From assembly GCF_009913235.1 (NCBI RefSeq), contig NZ_CP047897.1, positions 1,507,501 to 1,571,500 of the forward strand: a stretch of 64,000 nt of DNA. Reading direction: 5' to 3'. The notes below the pieces were generated by a model. It saw only the letters and a list, made by a program, of their open reading frames with translations. It searched no databases and was not told the DNA's origin. Numbering within the stretch: position 1 is the first letter of the stretch; the number at the start of each line of letters is the position of its first letter. Shown here piece after piece: positions 61,855-64,000 of this stretch. The translations under genes and the position numbers were made by a program. The stretch comes from Nibribacter ruber. Its GTDB lineage: Bacteria; Bacteroidota; Bacteroidia; Cytophagales; Hymenobacteraceae.

Positions 61855-62715
61855 ATGAAGATAGGATTTATAGGATTAGGGATTATGGGTAGCCGTATGG
61901 CCGCCAACTTGCAGAAAGCCGGCCATGAGCTGGTAGTGTACAACCGCACCGCCTCCAAGGCAGATGAGTTAGTAGCCAACGGCGCGCAGCTGGCTTCCTC
62001 CCCAGAAGAAGTGGCACAACAATGCCGTCTGGTCTTTACTATGCTCTCTACGCCAGATGCGGTAGAAGAAGTAGCCACCGGCCCACAAGGTTTTCTGAAG
62101 GTTTTACCCGGCAACTCTCTCTGGGTGGACTGCAGCACCGTGAACCCCTCCTTTACCGCTCGCATGGCCCAAATAGCATTGAAAATGGGACACCGTTTTG
62201 TAGACGCACCCGTATCTGGCTCCCTGATGCCCGCGCAGAATGGCCAGCTGATCTTTTTGGTTGGTGGCGAGGCAAAGGACGTGGAAGAGATCAGGCCGCT
62301 GCTGGACGTGATGGGCAAAGCCGTGACGCACGTGGGCGGCCACGGCCAGGGCGCCAGCATGAAGATGACCGTGAACATGCTCATGGGCCACGTAATGGCC
62401 GCCTTTTCCGAAGCCTTGACCTTGGGAAGTTCGCTGGGAATCTCTGAGGAGGTGCTTTGCCAAACCTTGCTTTCTGGCCCGGCCGCAGCCCCCTTCCTGA
62501 AACTGAAGGAAAACAAGCTCCTCACGCGTGATTTCTCTCCGGAGTTTCCGTTGGAATGGATGCACAAGGACCTGCATCTGGCCAGCGTGACGGCCTATGA
62601 GCAAGGCGTGGCTTTACCCGGCCTGCAAACCGTCAAAGAACTCTACGCCCAAGCCAAACAAAACGGCCTAGCTGACCAGGATTTTTCCTCTATTTACAGT
62701 TTCCTAAAAGGCTAA
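61855..62715 (+). CDS. NAD(P)-dependent beta-hydroxyacid dehydrogenase (3-hydroxyisobutyrate dehydrogenase family)
   Basis: The 286-residue enzyme starts at MKIGFIGLGIMGSRMA, the Rossmann motif; an upstream ATG at 61717 reads through palindromic copy 21 and is rejected. DAPVSGSLMPAQNGQL is the substrate-binding signature. The catalytic lysine is in GASMKMTVNML. Glyoxylate/succinic semialdehyde reductases share this layout, so the substrate is open. It is a single gene converging on the protease gene. Confidence 0.92.
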   Translation: MKIGFIGLGIMGSRMAANLQKAGHELVVYNRTASKADELVANGAQLASSPEEVAQQCRLVFTMLSTPDAVEEVATGPQGFLKVLPGNSLWVDCSTVNPSFTARMAQIALKMGHRFVDAPVSGSLMPAQNGQLIFLVGGEAKDVEEIRPLLDVMGKAVTHVGGHGQGASMKMTVNMLMGHVMAAFSEALTLGSSLGISEEVLCQTLLSGPAAAPFLKLKENKLLTRDFSPEFPLEWMHKDLHLASVTAYEQGVALPGLQTVKELYAQAKQNGLADQDFSSIYSFLKG

Positions 62716-62766
62716 GTCTGTACTGTACCTGCCAGCGAACAGACATAATTCCAAATACCATAAACC

Positions 62767-62804
62767 CGTTTTTGGCATCTTTTCTGGAAAAGAGGCCAAA
62801 AACG
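62767..62804. repeat. 38-bp palindromic repeat, copy 22
   Basis: Flanks AAACC and GGTTT also pair, extending the palindrome to 62762-62809. It lies between two convergent genes. Confidence 0.9.
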
Positions 62805-62888
62805 GGTTTTGATTTCTACCATGGCGTAAGCGTCCTTCATCAGAAATCAACTGCTTTCAAACTATTGGCAGAAAAATCAAAAAGCAGC

Positions 62889-64000
62889 CTAAATCACGTC
62901 ACTCAGATAGAGCGTGGTTTTGATGGTGGCGGAGTCGCGTTTTACTTGGAGTTTGAGTTTGCGGCCGGGCTTGCTTTGGAACAGGCTCAGGATTTCTTCC
63001 AGGGACTTGGTGGCGCAGTTCACGCCGTCAATGGTGAGCAGGGCATCGCCCTTTATAAGGCCCGCCTTGCTGCTGGCAGAGTTGGGAAGCACATCAGAAA
63101 CAGTGTAGTAATTTAAACCTGGGATGGGCGTGACAATTTCCAGCCCGCTCAGGTTAAAGTAAAACGGCGAGCCGTACTTGTAGTTCTGGGTCAGGAACAT
63201 CTGGCCGTTCTGGTAGTCCATCACCACTTTGAACCGTTGCAGAATGTCGGCGCCCAGGTTGCCATTGCGGTTTTTGAGATTGAGCGCGTGCTGGATGGAG
63301 ATGGAATCTGGGAACGAGGCCGGAGGGCGCTTCAGCAGGAAGCTTCCCAGTTGCAGGCTTTCTACGCGGCCAATGCGACCATGGATTTCACCGTTCAGGC
63401 CGCGGCCCAGGTAAGCTTCAATGTTGGGCTGTGGTATTTTCAGGGCGGCAATGGAAGGCAGGTACAGCAACATGGTCGTGCTCAGGCCACTGTCAATGAC
63501 CAACCGGATGGGGTGCTTTATGCCGTCTTCAGAGGTAATGACCGCTTTCACGTAAGGCTTGGCGTCTTCAATGAAAATGGGCACCCGGCTGGCCTTTTTT
63601 AGCCGTTTCTTGGGGTAGGTGCCGGGTTTGAACAGCGTTAAGACCCGGTTCTGGTAGTCAATCTCAACCACAAAATTTTTAAACAGGGAGTAGCCAATGA
63701 TGCCGTGTATCTCCACCCCCAGCCGCGTAGAAAGGCTGAAGATGTTCTCCATGAGCACCAGCATCTGCTGGCCCTTGGCCTCAATCCCAGAAAAGTGGAT
63801 GCGGTTGCCCGAGGAGTTCATCGCTTTGATGCCTTCGCCCTTGCCTAGGCCGCGCAGACTCAGAGGCCGCACATTGTTAAGGGTAATGGAGTCAAACTTG
63901 CCCAGCTGCGTGAGAAGCGATGTCTCCACGCCCGTATCTACCACAAAATTGAGCGGCTTGGAGTTGTTGATGTTCACCGGAATGACCACCAGGTTGTGCA
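62889..64000 (-). CDS. Retropepsin-like aspartic protease with PDZ domain (5' end outside window)
   Basis: The visible 370 or so residues contain two aspartic-protease motifs, FVVDTGVETSLL and LVIDSGLSTTML, as in pepsin-like double-domain or clan AA proteins of Bacteroidota. A C-terminal PDZ domain follows (VLPNSASSKAGLIKGDALL). The frame stays open to position 64000, so the true start and a likely signal peptide lie beyond the edge; the GTG at 63989 is probably internal. Secretion is inferred from related proteins. Confidence 0.85.
   Translation of the reverse strand, partial: HNLVVIPVNINNSKPLNFVVDTGVETSLLTQLGKFDSITLNNVRPLSLRGLGKGEGIKAMNSSGNRIHFSGIEAKGQQMLVLMENIFSLSTRLGVEIHGIIGYSLFKNFVVEIDYQNRVLTLFKPGTYPKKRLKKASRVPIFIEDAKPYVKAVITSEDGIKHPIRLVIDSGLSTTMLLYLPSIAALKIPQPNIEAYLGRGLNGEIHGRIGRVESLQLGSFLLKRPPASFPDSISIQHALNLKNRNGNLGADILQRFKVVMDYQNGQMFLTQNYKYGSPFYFNLSGLEIVTPIPGLNYYTVSDVLPNSASSKAGLIKGDALLTIDGVNCATKSLEEILSLFQSKPGRKLKLQVKRDSATIKTTLYLSDVI

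Overview
The window comes from a bacterium of the phylum Bacteroidota, most likely Cytophagales/Hymenobacteraceae (a Rufibacter- or Nibribacter-like genome). The evidence is an Alternative Complex III plus aa3-type oxidase cluster, GSCFA, DUF983 and DUF420 proteins, promoters of the form TTTG, 19-21 nt, TAnnTTTG, and few Shine-Dalgarno sequences. The genus is inferred from gene content; no search was possible.

Layout. 1-1000: no gene; a leftward promoter at the edge, two palindromic repeats and a 175-bp TACT microsatellite. 1.0-3.1 kb (-): fur-like regulator, STAS protein and purA, tightly coupled. 3.3-4.0 kb (+): outer-membrane barrel. 4.1-6.4 kb (-): rel/spoT. 6.5-10.7 kb (+): tRNA-Leu(UAG), tig, clpP, clpX (nascent-chain folding and ClpXP proteolysis). 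11.0-14.6 kb (-): lpxB, queD, and a FecCD-type permease with its binding lipoprotein. 14.8-17.5 kb (+): hldD, a TauE/SafE transporter and an FRG-domain protein. 17.7-25.0 kb (-): a very large outer-membrane protein and a 1249-residue NtrY-like sensor kinase. 25.0-41.8 kb (-): a 17-gene respiratory operon in the order actABCDEF, coxII, coxI, ctaA, ctaB, coxIII, coxIII, coxIV, SCO, DUF420, a small membrane protein, DUF983. It passes electrons from menaquinol through ACIII and heme c to a heme-a oxidase, together with its assembly factors. 42.4-48.7 kb (+): rpsF-rpsR-rplI, a HAD phosphatase, a GSCFA protein, a secreted unknown and priA. 49-56.3 kb: cupin, Rieske protein, M14 peptidase (-), YD-repeat-like lipoprotein and CocE-type hydrolase. 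56.5-61.7 kb (+): two secreted HGQ-repeat paralogues, a 46-residue secreted peptide, an outer-membrane barrel and an OmpR-type two-component pair. 61.9-64 kb: a 3-hydroxyisobutyrate-dehydrogenase-like enzyme and an aspartic protease/PDZ protein that runs off the right edge.

The strongest unexplained signal is a 38-bp stop-free palindrome present 22 times. It sits at most transcription-unit boundaries and also lies inside two coding sequences in different reading frames. Arm substitutions are often compensated, and some copies have their own self-complementary flanks. It resembles the Rickettsia palindromic elements in behaviour but is a different sequence.

A second candidate system is the pair of HGQ-repeat proteins. 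They share an unusual promoter (two CTTCAT boxes 11 bp apart in place of the -33 box) and lie next to an OmpR-type regulator and kinase. A possible small RNA (49.84-50.0 kb), a 122-bp nested-hairpin element (8.1 kb) and several long inverted repeats filling intergenic gaps are also reported.
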